64,000 nucleotides of DNA from Xanthomonas sp. DAR 34887 (GCF_041245805.1 NZ_CP162490.1:2643001-2707000); one strand, 5' to 3'; shown: positions 24,895 through 34,416, counted from the first letter of the stretch. The notes: generated by a model not told the origin, from the sequence alone. Translations and numbers: made by a program.

Positions 24895-26118
24895 ATGGGT
24901 TTCAATACTTCGCTGTCCGGCATCAAAGCGGCCAATTCCGACCTCAACGTCACCGCCAACAACATCGCCAACGTCAACACCACCGGCTTCAAGGAGTCGC
25001 GTGCCGAATTCGCCGACCTGTTCTCCGCCACCGGCTACGGCCTGGCGCGCAACGCGATCGGCGCCGGCGTGCGGGTCAGCAATGTCGCCCAGCAGTTCTC
25101 GCAGGGCAACGTCGACCCGACCGGGCGCAACCTGGACCTGGCGATCTCCGGCGACGGCTTCTTCACCCTGACCAACAACGGCGCCAAGGTCTATTCGCGC
25201 GCCGGCAACTTCCAGACCGACGAGAACGGCTACGTGGTCAACCCGCAGGGCGCCCGGCTGCAGGTGTTCCCGCCGGCGGCCAACGGCAACGGCTTCGCGG
25301 TCGGCACCCTGAGCGACCTGCAGCTGCTGACCACCGACAGCTCGCCCAAGCAGAGCGACACGGTGAACCTGATGTTCACCCTGCCTGGCAACGCCAGCGT
25401 GCCGACCGTGACCACCTTCGATCCGGCCGACGCCAACAGCTACAACCACTCCACCGGCGGCATCACCGTCTACGATTCGCTGGGCGTCAGCCACACCCAG
25501 ACCTCGTATTTCGTCAAGACCGCCAACCCCAACGAGTGGCAGGTGCACAACTATGTCGACGGCACCGCGGTCGGCACCCCGAGCACGATCCAGTTCGACG
25601 GCAACGGCAAGCTCACCACGCCGTCCGACGGCCGCATCGCGCTGAGCACCTTCACCCCCAGCACCGGCGCAGGCACCCTCAACCTGACCCTGGACATCAG
25701 CGGCTCGACCCAGTACGGCGAGGCGTTCGCATTGCGCGACGCGCGCCAGGACGGCTACGCCAGCGGCAAGCTCAACTCGATCAGCATCGACGCCAGCGGC
25801 GTGGTCTACGCACGCTACTCCAACAACGCCGACAAGGCGCTGGGCCAGGTGGCGATGACCAACTTCGTCAATCCGCAGGGGCTGAGTTCGCTCGGCGACA
25901 ACGTGTGGGCGGAAAGCTCGGCCTCGGGCAATGCGCGCACCGGTGCGCCGGGAACCTCGGATTTCGGCAGCGTCCAGTCCGGCGCGCTCGAGGCCTCGAC
26001 CGTGGACCTCACCGAACAGCTGGTCAACATGATCGTCGCGCAGCGCAACTTCCAGGCCAACTCGCAGATGATCTCGACCCAGGATCAGGTCACGCAGACC
26101 ATCATCAATATCCGTTAA
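24895..26118 (+). CDS. flgE: Flagellar hook protein FlgE
   Basis: 407-residue hook subunit. It starts with the axial-protein motif NNIANVNTTGFKESRAEFADL, has the D1 core with LDLAISGDGFFTL and ends with the conserved VNMIVAQRNFQANSQMIST helix. A good ribosome site (CACAGGAG) precedes the ATG. It is followed by a repeat-rich intergenic region, so the next genes may need a separate or read-through transcript. Confidence 0.97.
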   Translation: MGFNTSLSGIKAANSDLNVTANNIANVNTTGFKESRAEFADLFSATGYGLARNAIGAGVRVSNVAQQFSQGNVDPTGRNLDLAISGDGFFTLTNNGAKVYSRAGNFQTDENGYVVNPQGARLQVFPPAANGNGFAVGTLSDLQLLTTDSSPKQSDTVNLMFTLPGNASVPTVTTFDPADANSYNHSTGGITVYDSLGVSHTQTSYFVKTANPNEWQVHNYVDGTAVGTPSTIQFDGNGKLTTPSDGRIALSTFTPSTGAGTLNLTLDISGSTQYGEAFALRDARQDGYASGKLNSISIDASGVVYARYSNNADKALGQVAMTNFVNPQGLSSLGDNVWAESSASGNARTGAPGTSDFGSVQSGALEASTVDLTEQLVNMIVAQRNFQANSQMISTQDQVTQTIINIR

Positions 26119-26121
26119 GGC

Positions 26122-26256
26122 CGGGATTGGTGATTCGGGATTGGTGATTCGTCACGGCTGGCATTCCGTCGATCGGAAGCCAGCCTTGCACGCCACCCCT
26201 GATCGTTTGCGGCACTCCCGCTTGTTCGAATCCCGAATCCCCTCATCCCGAATCAC
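26122..26256. repeat. Inverted GGGATT-type repeats plus inner hairpin, flgE-flgF gap
   Basis: Tandem GGGATTGGTGATTC units (26122-26150) face complementary CGAATCCCGAATCCC units (26227-26256). Between them GGCTGGCATTCCG and CGGAAGCCAGCC form an inner hairpin. The same dispersed repeat family is found at 19298-19422. It may weaken or end transcription after flgE. Confidence 0.7.
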
Positions 26257-26267
26257 GGCTCACATCC

Positions 26268-27023
26268 ATGGACAAAGCACTCTACGTCGCCATGACCGGC
26301 GCCCGCGCTTCGCTGCAGGCGCAGGGCACGGTGTCGCACAATCTGGCCAACGTCGATACCGCCGGCTTCAAGGCGGCGCTGGCCAATACCGAGGCGTTCC
26401 GCATCAAGGGCGCCGGCTATCCGTCGCGGATCGATGCGCTGCACATCGACCAGGGTTTCAATCGCGATGTCGGCGCGCAGCAGGTGACCGGCAACGCGCT
26501 GGACATCTCGCTCAGCGCCGACAACTGGCTGGCGGTGCAGGCCAGCGACGGCAAGGAGGCGTACACGCGCGGCGGCGAACTGGCGTTGACCCCGAACGGC
26601 CAGCTGGTCACCTCCAGCGGCCGTGCGGTGCTCGACGACCAGGGCAATCCGATGGCGATCCCGCCGCACCAGTCGCTGGAGATCGGCGAGGACGGCTCGG
26701 TGTCGATCGTGCCGCTGGGCGAAGGCCCGCAGGCGATGACCGTGGTCGGCAAGATGAAGGTGGTGCAGGCCCCGGCCGAACGCCTGGAACGCCGCCCCGA
26801 CGGGCTGATGCGCAACATCAGCGACGATCCGACCCAGGCCTTCGCCCTGGCCACCGGCACCGCGGTCCACACCGGCGCGCTGGAAGGCAGCAACGTCGAT
26901 GCGGCCGGCGCGCTGGTGCAGATGATCCAGCTGCAGCGCCAGTTCGAAATGCAGGTGAAGGTGATCAAGCACGGCGACGAGAACGCGCAGTCGGCCAACA
27001 CCATGCTGCGCCTGAACGGCTAA
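26268..27023 (+). CDS. flgF: Flagellar basal-body rod protein FlgF
   Basis: 251-residue proximal rod subunit of the FlgG/FlgE family. It begins MDKALYVAMTGARASLQAQG with the rod motif SHNLANVDTAGFKAAL, and ends with the axial helix MIQLQRQFEMQVKVIKHGDENAQSANTMLRLNG. No sigma-54 element is seen in the repeat-filled gap before it, so it probably depends on read-through from flgB. Confidence 0.96.
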   Translation: MDKALYVAMTGARASLQAQGTVSHNLANVDTAGFKAALANTEAFRIKGAGYPSRIDALHIDQGFNRDVGAQQVTGNALDISLSADNWLAVQASDGKEAYTRGGELALTPNGQLVTSSGRAVLDDQGNPMAIPPHQSLEIGEDGSVSIVPLGEGPQAMTVVGKMKVVQAPAERLERRPDGLMRNISDDPTQAFALATGTAVHTGALEGSNVDAAGALVQMIQLQRQFEMQVKVIKHGDENAQSANTMLRLNG

Positions 27024-27071
27024 GCCCGCCACGGGCGCCGCGCCGCTGCCGACGAAAAGCCGGCGCATTTG

Positions 27072-27088
27072 TGGCACGGCACATGCAT
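27072..27088 (+). promoter_or_regulatory. Sigma-54 promoter of flgG
   Basis: TGGCAC-GGCAC-ATGCAT, GG and GC 12 nt apart, in the 118-nt gap between flgF and flgG. It would restart transcription for flgG-flgL after the repeat between flgE and flgF. Confidence 0.7.
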
Positions 27089-27141
27089 CAGTCCCCCTGC
27101 CCCTCGCGGATCTCGGGGGCCACCATCAGAGGAATCGGGTC

Positions 27142-27927
27142 ATGAATCAGGCTTTGTGGGTCGCCAAGACCGGACTGGATGCGCAGCAGACGCGCATGTC
27201 GGTCGTGTCCAACAACCTGGCCAACACCAACACCACCGGCTTCAAGCGCGATCGCGCCAGCTTCGAGGACCTGCTGTACCAACAGGTGCGTCAGCCTGGT
27301 GGCGCGACCTCGGCGCAGACGCAGCTGCCTTCGGGCCTGCAGCTGGGCACCGGCGTGCGCGTGGTGTCCACCTCGAAGGATTTCGAGCAGGGCAATCCGC
27401 AGCAGACCGGTCGCGCGCTGGACGTGATGGTCAATGGCCGCGGCTTCTTCGAAGTGCAGATGCCCGACGGCACCTCGGCCTATACCCGCGACGGCAGCTT
27501 CCAGATCAACTCGCAGGGCGAACTGGTCACCAATAGCGGCTATCCGGTGCAGCCCGGCATCCAGGTTCCGGAAGGCGCGCAGTCGCTGACCATCGGCACC
27601 GACGGCACGGTCAGCGTGCAGGTCGCCGGCACCGCCGCGGCGCTGGAGATCGGTTCGTTGACGCTGACCGACTTCATCAACCCCTCCGGCCTGCAGGCCA
27701 AGGGCGGCAACCTGTACGCGGAAACCGCCGCCTCCGGCCCGGCGCAGAACGGCACGCCCGGCCTCAATGGCCTCGGCACCACCGTGCAGGCCTCGCTGGA
27801 AGGCAGCAACGTCAATGTGGTCGAGGAGCTGGTCAGCATGATCGAGACCCAGCGCGCCTACGAAATGAACGCCAAGGCGATCTCCACCACCGATTCGATG
27901 CTCGGCTATCTGAACAACAACGTCTGA
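27142..27927 (+). CDS. flgG: Flagellar distal rod protein FlgG
   Basis: 261-residue distal rod subunit, the family's standard size. N-terminus MNQALWVAKTGLDAQQTRMS with SNNLANTNTTGFKRDRASFEDL; C-terminal axial helix VEELVSMIETQRAYEMNAKAISTTDSMLGYLNNNV. It heads the second half of the rod/ring operon behind its own sigma-54 element. Confidence 0.97.
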   Translation: MNQALWVAKTGLDAQQTRMSVVSNNLANTNTTGFKRDRASFEDLLYQQVRQPGGATSAQTQLPSGLQLGTGVRVVSTSKDFEQGNPQQTGRALDVMVNGRGFFEVQMPDGTSAYTRDGSFQINSQGELVTNSGYPVQPGIQVPEGAQSLTIGTDGTVSVQVAGTAAALEIGSLTLTDFINPSGLQAKGGNLYAETAASGPAQNGTPGLNGLGTTVQASLEGSNVNVVEELVSMIETQRAYEMNAKAISTTDSMLGYLNNNV

Positions 27928-27953
27928 TCCCGACACTTTTTCTGGAAACCGCC

Positions 27954-28655
27954 ATGTCGCGCTCCTCCTCTCTTTCCCTCATCGCTGCGCTGGTCCTGCC
28001 CGCGCTGCTCAGTGGCTGCGCCGGGCTGGGCATCGCCGCCGGCGACGTGCGCCCGTATGCGCCGATGGCGCCGATCGTGCCGGTGGTGGCACAGCCCGCG
28101 CAGCCCAGCGCCGGCGCGATCTATGCCGCCGGCCCGAGCCTGTCGCTGTATTCGGACCGGCGCGCGCGCGACGTCGGCGACCTGCTGACCATCACCCTGG
28201 TCGAAAGCACCAACGCCAGCTCCACCGCCAATACCAGCATCACCAAGAAGGACGCGGTGACCATGGCCACGCCGACCCTGCTCGGCGCACCGTTGACGGT
28301 CAACGGCGTCAACGTGCTGAACAATTCCACCAGCGGCGACCGCAGCTTCGCCGGCAAGGGCAACACCGCACAGAGCAACACCATGCAGGGCAGCATCACC
28401 GTGACCGTGATGCAGCGCCTGCCCAACGGCAACCTGGTGATCCAGGGGCAGAAGAATCTGCGCCTGAACCAGGGCGACGAACTGGTGCAGGTGCAAGGCA
28501 TCGTGCGCGCCGCCGACATCGGTTCGGACAACACCGTTCCTTCCAGCAAGGTCGCCGACGCGCGCATCGCCTACGGCGGCCGCGGCGCCGTCGCCCAATC
28601 CAACGCGATGGGCTGGCTGAGCCGCTTCTTCAACTCGCGCATCTCGCCGTACTGA
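27954..28655 (+). CDS. flgH: Flagellar L-ring lipoprotein FlgH
   Basis: 233-residue outer-membrane lipoprotein forming the L-ring bushing. A signal peptide ends in the lipobox LLSGC (cleavage before the Cys). The mature protein has the conserved LYSDRRARDVGDLLTITLVEST and VTVMQRLPNGNLVIQGQKNLRLNQGDE regions. It lies 26 nt after flgG. Confidence 0.97.
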   Translation: MSRSSSLSLIAALVLPALLSGCAGLGIAAGDVRPYAPMAPIVPVVAQPAQPSAGAIYAAGPSLSLYSDRRARDVGDLLTITLVESTNASSTANTSITKKDAVTMATPTLLGAPLTVNGVNVLNNSTSGDRSFAGKGNTAQSNTMQGSITVTVMQRLPNGNLVIQGQKNLRLNQGDELVQVQGIVRAADIGSDNTVPSSKVADARIAYGGRGAVAQSNAMGWLSRFFNSRISPY

Positions 28656-28663
28656 GGCCTGCC

Positions 28664-29782
28664 ATGAACCTTCTGACCCTGTCCTGCCGCCTGCTCGCCG
28701 CGTTCGCGCTGTGCGCCGGCCTGGCTGCCCCGGCCGCCGCCGAACGCATCAAGGACCTGGCCCAGGTCGGCGGCGTGCGCGGCAACGCGCTGGTCGGCTA
28801 CGGCCTGGTGGTCGGCCTGGACGGCAGCGGCGACCGCACCAGCCAAGCGCCCTTCACCGTGCAGAGCCTGAAGAACATGCTCGGCGAGTTGGGCGTCAAT
28901 GTTCCGTCGAACGTCAATCCGCAGCTGAAGAACGTGGCCGCGGTGGCGATCCACGCCGAACTGCCGCCGTTCGCCAAGCCGGGCCAGCCGATCGACATCA
29001 CCGTCTCCTCGATCGGCAACGCGGTGTCGCTGCGCGGCGGCTCGCTGCTGATGGCGCCGCTGAAGGGCGCCGACGGCCAGGTCTACGCGATCGCCCAGGG
29101 CAGCCTGATCGTCGGCGGCTTCGGCGCGCAGGGCAAGGACGGCTCGCGGATCTCGGTGAACGTGCCCAGCGTCGGCCGCATCCCCAACGGCGCGACGGTG
29201 GAGCGTGCGCTGCCGGACGTGTTCGGCAGCAGCGGCGAGATCACCCTGAACCTGCACCAGAACGATTTCACCACGGTATCGCGGATGGTCGCAGCGCTGG
29301 AGAGCACCTTCGGCCCCGGCAGTGCGCACGCCATCGACGGCGGCACCGTGGCGGTGCGTTCGCCCACCGACCCGAGCGCGCGTATCGGCCTGCTGGCGCG
29401 GATCGAGAACGTGGAACTGTCGCCGGGCGCGGCGCCGGCCAAGGTGGTGGTCAATGCCCGTACCGGCACCGTGGTGATCGGCTCGCAGGTGCGGGTCAGC
29501 CCGGCGGCGATCTCGCACGGCTCGCTGACCGTCACCATCAGCGAAGGCACCCAGGTCAGCCAGCCCAACGCACTGAGCAACGGCCAGACCGTGGCCGCGC
29601 CGAAATCGACCATCACCGCCACCAACGAAGGCAGCCGCATGTTCAAGTTCGAGGGCGGCACCTCGCTGGACCAGATCGTGCGCGCGGTCAACGAAGTCGG
29701 CGCCGCGCCGGGCGACCTGATCGCGATCCTGGAAGCACTGAAGCAGGCCGGCGCGCTGAGCGCGGAGCTGGAGGTGATCTGA
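28664..29782 (+). CDS. flgI: Flagellar P-ring protein FlgI
   Basis: 372-residue periplasmic ring subunit around the rod, assembled with help from FlgA. A Sec signal peptide (LLAAFALCAGLAAPAAA) precedes the strongly conserved ERIKDLAQVGGVRGNALVGYGLVVGLDG start and the FAKPGQPIDITVSSIGNA segment. It is closely packed between flgH (8 nt) and flgJ (1 nt). Confidence 0.97.
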   Translation: MNLLTLSCRLLAAFALCAGLAAPAAAERIKDLAQVGGVRGNALVGYGLVVGLDGSGDRTSQAPFTVQSLKNMLGELGVNVPSNVNPQLKNVAAVAIHAELPPFAKPGQPIDITVSSIGNAVSLRGGSLLMAPLKGADGQVYAIAQGSLIVGGFGAQGKDGSRISVNVPSVGRIPNGATVERALPDVFGSSGEITLNLHQNDFTTVSRMVAALESTFGPGSAHAIDGGTVAVRSPTDPSARIGLLARIENVELSPGAAPAKVVVNARTGTVVIGSQVRVSPAAISHGSLTVTISEGTQVSQPNALSNGQTVAAPKSTITATNEGSRMFKFEGGTSLDQIVRAVNEVGAAPGDLIAILEALKQAGALSAELEVI

Positions 29783-29783
29783 C

Positions 29784-30995
29784 ATGCGTATCTCGGCCTC
29801 TCCCATCGAGCTGAACGCGACCACCCAGAACGATCCTGCGCGGATCGACAAGGTGTCGCGCCAGTTGGAAGGACAGTTCGCGAACCTGCTCGTCAAGAGC
29901 ATGCGCGACGCCAGCTTCGGCGATTCCCTGTTCCCGGGCGAGAACCAGACCTTCCGCGACATGTACGACCAGCAGATGGCCAAGGCGCTGACCGAGGGCA
30001 AGGGGCTGGGCCTGGCGGCGATGATCGCCAAGCAACTGGGCGGCGGCAAAAGCGCCGACGCGCCAGCCACCAACACTTCGATCGGTGCCGCGCAGGCGGC
30101 CAAGGCGTATTCGCTGGTGTCCGGCCAGGGCGGCGGCAGCAGCAGCGCCTCCGCCCTGGCCGACAGCGGCGCGGCGAGCGGCGTGGGTGCCGCTGCCTGG
30201 GGCGGCCTGGACGCCGCCGACGCGCCGCAGCAGCAGGTCGCGCGCGTGCTCGATCTGATCGCCGGCCGCGAGACCAGCGCCATGCACGAAGCGATCGGCA
30301 GCAATCCCGCCGACGGCAGCGCCAGCCTGGCCTGGACCGGCGCGGACGACCGCTGGTCGGATCTGGCGACGACGGCGGCCGACGACACCATCGGCATCGA
30401 TGCCAGCGCCACCGCCGCCGCCAAGGCGGCCGCGGCCAGCCTCGGCGAGCGCACTCCGGAAGGCTTCGTCGCGCAGATCTGGACCCACGCGCAGAAGGCC
30501 GCCAAGGAGCTGGGCGTGGACGCGCGGGCGCTGGTCGCGCAGGCCGCGCTGGAGACCGGCTGGGGACGCCGCGGCATTTCCCGCGGCGACGGCGCCAGTT
30601 CCAACAACCTGTTCGGGATCAAGGCCACCGGCTGGAGCGGCGAGCGCGTCACCACCGGCACCCACGAATACGTGGCCGGGGTCAAGCAATCGCAGACCGC
30701 CGATTTCCGCGCCTACGCCTCGCCGGCCGAGAGCTTCGCCGACTACGTGCGCCTGTTGAAGACCAACCCGCGTTACCAGCAGGCGTTGAACGCCGGCACC
30801 GACATCCGCGGCTTCGCCCAGGGCCTGCAGCGCGCCGGCTATGCCACCGATCCGTCCTACGCGGCCAAGATCGCCGCGATCGCCGGCGGCCCGACCATCG
30901 GCCGCGCCGTGGCCGCGATCGGCAATGCCGCCGCCAGCGGCATCGGACGCGCGTTCGCCAGCACCTCCGATTCGTCCAACAGCGTCCTGCGCTGA
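29784..30995 (+). CDS. flgJ: Flagellar rod assembly protein/muramidase FlgJ
   Basis: 403-residue bifunctional protein. The N-terminal rod-cap domain (about 1-100) has SRQLEGQFANLLVKSMRDASF. A long Ala/Ser-rich linker (about 100-230) follows, then a C-terminal glucosaminidase domain with ALVAQAALETGWGRR, whose Glu is the expected catalytic acid, and NNLFGIKATGWSG. It clears peptidoglycan for the rod in the periplasm. It is longer than the roughly 310 residues usual in enterics because of the linker. Confidence 0.95.
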   Translation: MRISASPIELNATTQNDPARIDKVSRQLEGQFANLLVKSMRDASFGDSLFPGENQTFRDMYDQQMAKALTEGKGLGLAAMIAKQLGGGKSADAPATNTSIGAAQAAKAYSLVSGQGGGSSSASALADSGAASGVGAAAWGGLDAADAPQQQVARVLDLIAGRETSAMHEAIGSNPADGSASLAWTGADDRWSDLATTAADDTIGIDASATAAAKAAAASLGERTPEGFVAQIWTHAQKAAKELGVDARALVAQAALETGWGRRGISRGDGASSNNLFGIKATGWSGERVTTGTHEYVAGVKQSQTADFRAYASPAESFADYVRLLKTNPRYQQALNAGTDIRGFAQGLQRAGYATDPSYAAKIAAIAGGPTIGRAVAAIGNAAASGIGRAFASTSDSSNSVLR

Positions 30996-31006
30996 GGTAG
31001 CCGCCC

Positions 31007-32881
31007 ATGTCCGTCCTGTCCACCGGCACCAGCGCCCTCATCGCCTTCCAGCGCGCCCTGGCGACCGTGAGCCACAACGTCGCCAACATCAACACCGACG
31101 GCTACAGCCGGCAGCGCGTGTCGTTCGCGACCACCACGCCGACCCAGTACGGCTCCGACTACATCGGCAACGGCACCAAGATCACCGACATCTCCCGCGT
31201 CGCCGACCAGCTGGCGACCTCGCGGCTGCTGGACAGCAGCGGCGAGCTGGCGCGGCTGAAGCAGCTGTCGAGCCTGTCCGACCGCGTCGACGGGCTGTTC
31301 TCCGATACCGCCACCAACATCTCCGGGCAGTGGTCGAACTTCTTCGATGCCACCACCGGGCTGTCATCCAATGCCTCGGCCACCGCCAGCCGGCAGAACC
31401 TGCTGGACAACGCCACCTCGCTGGTGACCCGCTTCAAGCAGCTCAATGGGCAGATGGACGCGCTCGGCAACGAGGTCAACAACGGCCTGCTGTCCGCCAC
31501 CACGGAAGCCAACCGCCTGGCCGGCGAGATCGCCAAGATCAACGGCCAGATCGGCGGCAACGCCAGCGCGGCCGCGCCGGACCTGCTCGACCGGCGCGAT
31601 GCGCTGATCACCCAGCTGGTGGGCTACACCGGCGGCAGCGCGATCCAGCAGGACGGCGGCGCGATCAACGTCTATACCTCCGGCGGCCAGGCGCTGGTGG
31701 TCGGCACCACCGCGTCCACCCTGACCACGGTCACCGATCCCTACCAGCCCGGACGCCTGCAGGTGGCGCTGAAGGCGCAGAACACCACCATCACCCTGAG
31801 CGACAGCGCGCTGGGCGGGCAGATCGGCGGCCTGCTCGAGTTCCGCAGCAGCGTGCTGGACCCGACCAAGGCCGAACTTGGGCGCATCGCCACCGGTCTG
31901 GCGGTCAGCTACAACCAGCAACACAAGGCAGGCGTGGACCTGTACGGCAACCTGGGCGGCGATTTCTTCTCGCTGTCCGCGCCCAACGTCAACGCCAATG
32001 CCGCCAACACCGGCAGTGCCAGTTTCAGCGCCAGCGTCAGCGACCTGAGCAAGCTCGACGGGCAGAACCTGCTGCTGAAGTTCGACGGCAGCACCTGGAC
32101 CGCCAGCCGCGCCGACACCGGCGCCAGCGTGGCGATGACCGGTACCGGCAGCAGCACCGATCCGTTCGTGGTCAACGGGGTGACCCTGCAGGTGTCCGGC
32201 AGCGCCGCCGCCGGCGACAAGTTCCTGCTGCAGCCCACCGCCAACGCGGTCACCGGCCTGGGGGTGGCGATCACCGACCCGTCGCGCATCGCCGCGGCCA
32301 CGCCGGTCACCGGCAGCGCCGACCTGGACAACCTGGGCACCGGCAAGGTCAGCAACGTGCGCGCCACCGACGCCAGCAACGCCAATCTGCTGACGCCTTC
32401 CAGCATCGCCTTCATCGACGCCAACCAGTACACCATCGACGGCGCCGGCCCTTACACCTATACCGCCGGGCAGACCATCAGCGCCAACGGCTGGAGCATG
32501 ACCCTGGACGGCGCGCCGGTCGCCGGCGACACCTTCGCGGTCACGCCCACCGGCGCCGGCTCCAGCAACAACGGCAACGCCCTGACCCTGTCCAACCTGG
32601 ACGACAGCAAGGCGTTCAACGGCGGCACCATCACCCTCAACGGCGCGGTGTCCGGGCTCACCACCACGATCGGCTCGGCGGCGCGGCAGGCGAGCTACGC
32701 GGCCGACGCGCAGGACGTGATCCACACCAGCGCACAGGACGCGCGCGACTCGGTGTCCGGCGTCAACCTGGACGAGGAAGCCTCGGACATGTTGCGCCTG
32801 CAGCAGGCCTACCAGGCCGCCTCGCAGCTGATCTCCACCGCCGACACCATGTTCCAGTCCATTCTGGGTGCGATCCGATGA
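31007..32881 (+). CDS. flgK: Hook-filament junction protein FlgK (HAP1)
   Basis: 624 residues. N-terminal axial motif ALIAFQRALATVSHNVANINTDGYSRQRV, C-terminal NLDEEASDMLRLQQAYQAASQLISTADTMFQSILGAIR. The middle part is a repetitive, variable surface region with Ig-like repeats (for example DGAPVAGDTF and a similar block further on). It is exported with FlgN as chaperone and overlaps flgL by 4 nt. Confidence 0.97.
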   Translation: MSVLSTGTSALIAFQRALATVSHNVANINTDGYSRQRVSFATTTPTQYGSDYIGNGTKITDISRVADQLATSRLLDSSGELARLKQLSSLSDRVDGLFSDTATNISGQWSNFFDATTGLSSNASATASRQNLLDNATSLVTRFKQLNGQMDALGNEVNNGLLSATTEANRLAGEIAKINGQIGGNASAAAPDLLDRRDALITQLVGYTGGSAIQQDGGAINVYTSGGQALVVGTTASTLTTVTDPYQPGRLQVALKAQNTTITLSDSALGGQIGGLLEFRSSVLDPTKAELGRIATGLAVSYNQQHKAGVDLYGNLGGDFFSLSAPNVNANAANTGSASFSASVSDLSKLDGQNLLLKFDGSTWTASRADTGASVAMTGTGSSTDPFVVNGVTLQVSGSAAAGDKFLLQPTANAVTGLGVAITDPSRIAAATPVTGSADLDNLGTGKVSNVRATDASNANLLTPSSIAFIDANQYTIDGAGPYTYTAGQTISANGWSMTLDGAPVAGDTFAVTPTGAGSSNNGNALTLSNLDDSKAFNGGTITLNGAVSGLTTTIGSAARQASYAADAQDVIHTSAQDARDSVSGVNLDEEASDMLRLQQAYQAASQLISTADTMFQSILGAIR

Positions 32882-34083
32882 GCAACCGTATCTCCACCGG
32901 CATGATGTTCAGCCAGTCGGTCAACAACATGCTGGGCAAGCAGGCCAAGATCTCGCATCTGGAACAGCAGCTGGCGACCGGCAAGCGTCTGGTCACCGCC
33001 GCCGACGATCCGGTCGCCTCCGGCACCGCGGTCAACCTGGACCGCGCGGTCGCCGAACTGGAGCGTTTCGGCCAGAACGCCAACAACGTGCAGAACCGCC
33101 TCGGCCTGCAGGAGAACGCGCTGTCCCAGGCCGGCGACCTGATGGCGCGGGTCAGCGAACTGACGGTGGAGGCGAACAGCTCGGCGCTGACCACCGACGA
33201 CCGCAAGGCAATCGCCTCCGAACTCAAGTCGCTGCACGACAGCCTGCTGAGCCTGTCCAACAGCACCGACGGCAGCGGCCGCTATCTGTTCGCCGGCGCC
33301 GCCGACGACAAGGCGCCGTTCGCGGTGGTCAACGGCAGCGTGGTCTACAGCGGCGACCAGACCCAGCGCAGCGTGGAGGTGGCGGCCGACACCCAGGTCG
33401 CCGACGCCCTGCCCGGCAGCGAGATCTTCATGCGCATCCGTACCGGCGACGGCACCGTCGATGCGCACGCGGCCAGCACCAATACCGGCACCGGCCTGCT
33501 GCTGGACTACAGCCGCGACGCCGGCGCGAGCGGCTGGAACGGCGGCAGCTACAACGTCGCCTTCACCGCCGCCGACACCTATGAAGTCCGCGACAGCGGC
33601 GGCACCGTGGTCACCACCGGCACCTACGCCGCCGGCGAGACGATCAGCTTCGGCGGCCTGAAGATGCGCCTGGACGGCGCGCCGGCGGTGGGCGACAGCT
33701 TCCAGATCGGCGCCTCCACCAACAAGGACGTGTTCTCCACCATCACCAACCTGGTCAACGCGCTGAACACCGACCCGGTCACCCCGAGCGACAAGGCCGC
33801 GCTGCAGAACACCCTGCAGTCGTCGATGCGCGACATCAGCCAGGCCTCGGCGAAGATGATCGACGCGCGTGCGGCCGGCGGCGCGCAGCTGGCCGCGCTG
33901 GACAACGCCGCCGAGCTGCGCGAATCCAACGAAGTGACGCTGAAGACCACCCTGTCCTCGCTGCGCGACCTGGACTACGCCGACGCGATCGGCCAGTACC
34001 AGCTCGAACAGGCCGCGCTGAAATCGGCGCAGACCATCTTCACCCAGATGCAGTCGATGTCGCTGTTCAACATGATCCGCTGA
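32878..34083 (+). CDS. flgL: Hook-filament junction protein FlgL (HAP3)
   Basis: 401 residues, starting at an ATG overlapping the flgK stop. N-terminal flagellin-like domain with RISTGMMFSQSVNNMLGKQAKISHLEQQLATGKRLVTAADDPVA and C-terminal domain ending TIFTQMQSMSLFNMIR. The central insert contains LKMRLDGAPAVGDSFQI, similar to a block in FlgK. It is the last gene of the rod-hook operon. Confidence 0.96.
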   Translation: MSNRISTGMMFSQSVNNMLGKQAKISHLEQQLATGKRLVTAADDPVASGTAVNLDRAVAELERFGQNANNVQNRLGLQENALSQAGDLMARVSELTVEANSSALTTDDRKAIASELKSLHDSLLSLSNSTDGSGRYLFAGAADDKAPFAVVNGSVVYSGDQTQRSVEVAADTQVADALPGSEIFMRIRTGDGTVDAHAASTNTGTGLLLDYSRDAGASGWNGGSYNVAFTAADTYEVRDSGGTVVTTGTYAAGETISFGGLKMRLDGAPAVGDSFQIGASTNKDVFSTITNLVNALNTDPVTPSDKAALQNTLQSSMRDISQASAKMIDARAAGGAQLAALDNAAELRESNEVTLKTTLSSLRDLDYADAIGQYQLEQAALKSAQTIFTQMQSMSLFNMIR

Positions 34084-34198
34084 ATCCCGATTCCGCTCTA
34101 TAAGGAAAGGCGCGGAGCGCGGCGGCGCTCGCCGGCCTTTCGCGTTATACAGAGTTCGTCATCGCCGCCTGGTCTTGGAAGTGTCATCCCGGGACCGC

Positions 34199-34225
34199 TA
34201 AAGTTTGGCAAAAGGCGGCCGAAAC
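34199..34225 (+). promoter_or_regulatory. Sigma-28 promoter P1 of fliC
   Basis: TAAAGTTT (34199-34206), then GCCGAAAC (34218-34225), with 15 nt between TAAA and GCCG. Its transcript would carry a leader of about 185 nt. Confidence 0.7.
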
Positions 34226-34293
34226 TAGCTCTTCGCCGCGAGTGCCACAGGCTCCCGGTTCGCCGCATCGCGATAATTTCCGCAGCGAATCGC

Positions 34294-34320
34294 TAAAGGT
34301 TGTTGACATCTCGCCGTTAT
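34294..34320 (+). promoter_or_regulatory. Sigma-28 promoter P2 of fliC
   Basis: TAAAGGTT (34294-34301), then GCCGTTAT (34313-34320), again with 15 nt between TAAA and GCCG. The expected start is near 34328, giving a leader of about 90 nt. The -10 form equals that of the flgM promoter. Confidence 0.75.
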
Positions 34321-34416
34321 TTATCTCAGCAGCGGCAACGGCCAATTGATGGCCCCCCTGCGGAGGCTCCAGGCACCGATGGGTTGCCGGATAAATCGCT
34401 TAGAGGAGATATCAAA

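Larger units (their letters stand above)
34084..34416 (+). promoter_or_regulatory. 333-nt flgL-fliC control region
   Basis: No gene is supported here. From left to right it holds a weak hairpin (GAAAGGC 34105-34111 with GCCTTTC 34135-34141) that may end the flgL transcript, two sigma-28 promoters (listed separately), and a strong ribosome site GAGGAGAT (34403-34410) before fliC. Confidence 0.6.

Noticed and set aside
34225..34272. Two TTCGC motifs resembling a plant-inducible promoter box
   Set aside because: Spacing is 22 nt instead of 15, and the setting is the flagellin leader.
34300..34416. Upstream in-frame start for fliC
   Set aside because: It lies within promoter P2, and the canonical MAQVINTN start with a strong ribosome site is at 34417.
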